A stretch of 64,000 nt of DNA from Crotophaga sulcirostris. Taxonomy: Eukaryota > Chordata > Aves > Cuculiformes > Crotophagidae. Shown here in pieces: positions 61,721 to 64,000 of this stretch. Under the pieces are notes generated by a model. The model was not told the DNA's origin and ran no database searches. It worked only from the letters and a program-made list of their open reading frames with translations. The translations under genes and the position numbers were made by a program. Location of the stretch: assembly GCA_013397455.1 (NCBI GenBank), contig VYZB01000040.1, forward strand, positions 2,622,267 to 2,686,266. Reading direction: 5' to 3'. Numbering within the stretch: the first letter of the stretch is position 1; the number at the start of each line of letters is the position of its first letter.

Positions 61721-64000
61721 TGAAAGTATGGAAATGTACAGTGAATGAACAACTTCTTGGATAATAGACCTTTCCTGTTTTTATTATAAAGAAAGAAAAA
61801 AAGGTTAGAAAAATGAGTGTTTGGATACCTATGGGTTGCTTGTGATGAAAAAGGTATTAAAAATATGAAAGGTTGTTTTTTATAAATGCAAGTAACATGA
61901 AATTATGATAATTAAAAATACTGCTAGCAGCACTCCCACATCAATAACTGCATGACTTGGATTTCTTTTTTGATTTGAATTGTTGCTAATAGTGCTTACT
62001 ATAGCTCAGATGGCAAATATTTCTGTTCTAATCCTATCCTCAGCATGTTCTTCAGCATAAAATATGCCCCCAGATTATCTATTTATATGCCTTTCAATAC
62101 ATCTAGGGAATAAAATCCTCCTATAATAACACGCAGGTATGTTAATAACAAAAATACAATTTTAAAGAGGTGTCTAACTGTATGCTAAATTATTTTAATA
62201 GTTTTATACTGTTTACTGTCTTAGTTGTTGCCAAGAAAGACTGAATAGAATACATACTTATTAAATTAAAATAGTTCTGCATTACTTCTAAGCAGAGGAT
62301 GGTAAAAATGACTAAAGTTTAAATGACAATAGCAATCTTGTTTTAGAATTAGTACCTTGCTGTATTTGAAAATATACAATCAGACTGGAAAAGTTTGAAA
62401 AAAAATTGACTGTAGGCAGTAGAAAATATATTTGCATCTGCAGGAGTTGAACAAAACTGCACAGTGTGCATGCTTTTGGATAGTTGAAAGCCTGCAGACA
62501 CTGATATGCTTGAGTAGCTGTACTCCCATAAGAAGTCCAATTTAGGGCAGCATTGCTACTCACAGAAGTAGTGATTTTCATTAACTGATGTTTTTAAGTT
62601 GAGCAATGTTAACAGCAAGGACATGGTACAGTTAAGGCTGATGACCATGTGAGATGCCCAGTTTGAGTATAGGGGTAGATATGAAGCAATAATTCAAAAG
62701 ACGCGCAAATCAAAGAGTTGGCATAATAACCTTTCCCTGCACATTTAGAACGATGGCTTCATTGGTTAGTTGATTTCTATCCTTTTTCCTCCCACTATTT
62801 TAAAAGCTTTTAGAAAGTGGAACATAGGATCAAAAGTAAATTTGCTCCAAAAATGTTAATATTCAACAGTGGTCAAATTATATGAGAGTTCCTTGGATAA
62901 TTAGAGTAATAAAAGAACACTATATTTAAAAGAAAACACAAACCATAACAAATGTCTGAAATGGATAATTATGGAGTCAAATGGAGGGGTGGGAAATTAC
63001 ATTTTTCATGTGGGTAACTTGTAGAGGCACAATGATGAGCATAGCATCTTCATGAACATATATGGATGAACAGAAGCTATGAAATAGGGATGCCTGGGGA
63101 ACTGAACAAGGGAAGCTAACTTCAGTCTCTGCAATAAACCTCAAGAAAATAACTGTCGAAAACGGTCCACAGGAGATGGCATCAAACACAGGGAGTTGAC
63201 AAAACCAAAACATGGCTTTTCCTAGCATCTACAAAGGCTGTGGTAGAGGAAATGTCAGAGAGGAAACACACTGAATAGTTGTCAGCAGTGCTTAATGTAG
63301 CCTAATCTCTCCAAAATGCATTTGTTATTTATTCTTGTTGCTTAGCTCTAGTCACAACAATAGGAATAATGAAATTATGAGAATGATAAATGTGCATGTG
63401 TGTTTCCAGATCCAGGGTTGGTACCCAGTAGCAAATTAGGTTTTGTACTGTGGGACACTGTGGCCAAAAGCATTCAATACTCAGTTCAGGGTTTTGGTCA
63501 GAGAGGTGAGAATTTGTCTTCGATATTATTGTTATGCAAAGAAGACAAGGAAATATTAAAAATATTAAAAATATTAAAATCAAATTAGTATGAGTGATAC
63601 AGATGTATTAATGTACATAGAAATATGCCCAGTCAGAAGCCAAGCCAAAATTTTAATGTTTAGCTAGTTTTAGATAGTTCTTGCTGAAGTTACTCATAGA
63701 CTTCTCATTCATTTTGACAAGAGAGGAGTGTTTTTGAAAATCCCAATTACAGCATATGTGCATGTGTTCATCTTCTAAGAAAGACACAGTTGCCCAAGCT
63801 TATATGCTTATGGCAAATGTGATTTTAATGGGACGTAGTTTGATTAGCTGACTTTTTGGTCCACTATCACTCTGGCCGGTCTGCGATGCTTCTTTAGATC
63901 CTTTTCAAATCTTGGAGTCATGGGTTAATGAGAGAGTTGTGGTGAGACACAGCAGCTTTTACCAGTGTGAGGCAAAGCCACGATTTTTTTCAAGTAGTAC
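61721..64000. other. Unique AT-rich noncoding DNA
   Basis: No gene or interspersed repeat is recognised. A three-copy 9-bp tandem (AATATTAAA) is at 63552-63578. The remaining frames are short and without homology. Confidence 0.55.
63552..63578. repeat. Tandem 9-mer AATATTAAA x3
   Basis: Three uninterrupted copies of AATATTAAA, a small AT-rich minisatellite seed. Because the unit is a multiple of three, it reads as repeated ILK in the overlapping frame 63400-63588, which is otherwise without homology. Confidence 0.85.

Noticed and set aside
1..64000. CRISPR arrays, operons, bacterial promoters, riboswitches
   Set aside because: The sequence is a vertebrate nuclear locus with CR1 and LTR repeats; no spaced direct-repeat array or prokaryotic gene organisation exists.

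Overview
The window is vertebrate nuclear DNA, most probably from a bird. It is AT-rich throughout and has no operons, no compact genes and no recognisable exon. The recognisable interspersed repeats are CR1 non-LTR retrotransposons, mostly 5'-truncated with short octamer-like tails, plus one solo LTR of the avian ERVL-like type that begins TGTCATGGTTT. That combination is typical of birds. Turtles and crocodilians also carry CR1, so 'bird' is an inference. The species cannot be named from this sequence.

I find no protein-coding host gene, tRNA, rRNA or recognisable small RNA. Open frames of 60-170 codons occur on both strands, but their number and length fit chance in about 64 kb of AT-rich DNA. 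The only frames with clear protein homology are remnants of CR1 ORF2 (reverse transcriptase and its C-terminal tail).

Layout: 1-2.8 kb unique; 2.84-3.0 kb short CR1 3' end (+); 4.87-5.3 kb CR1 (-); 5.3-17.8 kb unique, with a strand-asymmetric block at 11.8-12.65 kb; 17.8-18.3 kb CR1 (+) of a younger subfamily; 19.4-20.1 kb AT-rich block with three dyad-symmetric elements; 20.99-21.67 kb CR1-like 3' end followed by the solo LTR; 25.3 kb and 39.6 kb two more copies of the younger CR1 subfamily; 26.6-31.2 kb sequence that looks like regulatory noncoding DNA; 32.3 kb CR1 (-); 37.8-38.3 and 39.15-39.35 kb enhancer-like blocks; 50.9-51.3 kb CR1 (-); 52.1-53.2 and 55.4-56.1 kb homeodomain-motif-rich blocks; 56.7-57.5 kb a rearranged CR1 in which two pol segments meet head to head; 58.1-58.5 kb an old reverse transcriptase fossil holding a long (GGAA)n tract; 58.5-64 kb unique.

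Overall this looks like intergenic (gene desert) or large-intron DNA. Its most interesting content is probably cis-regulatory: several repeat-free blocks dense in TAAT/ATTA cores, octamer-like sites and short perfect inverted repeats. No alignment was possible here, so conservation of these blocks is a hypothesis.
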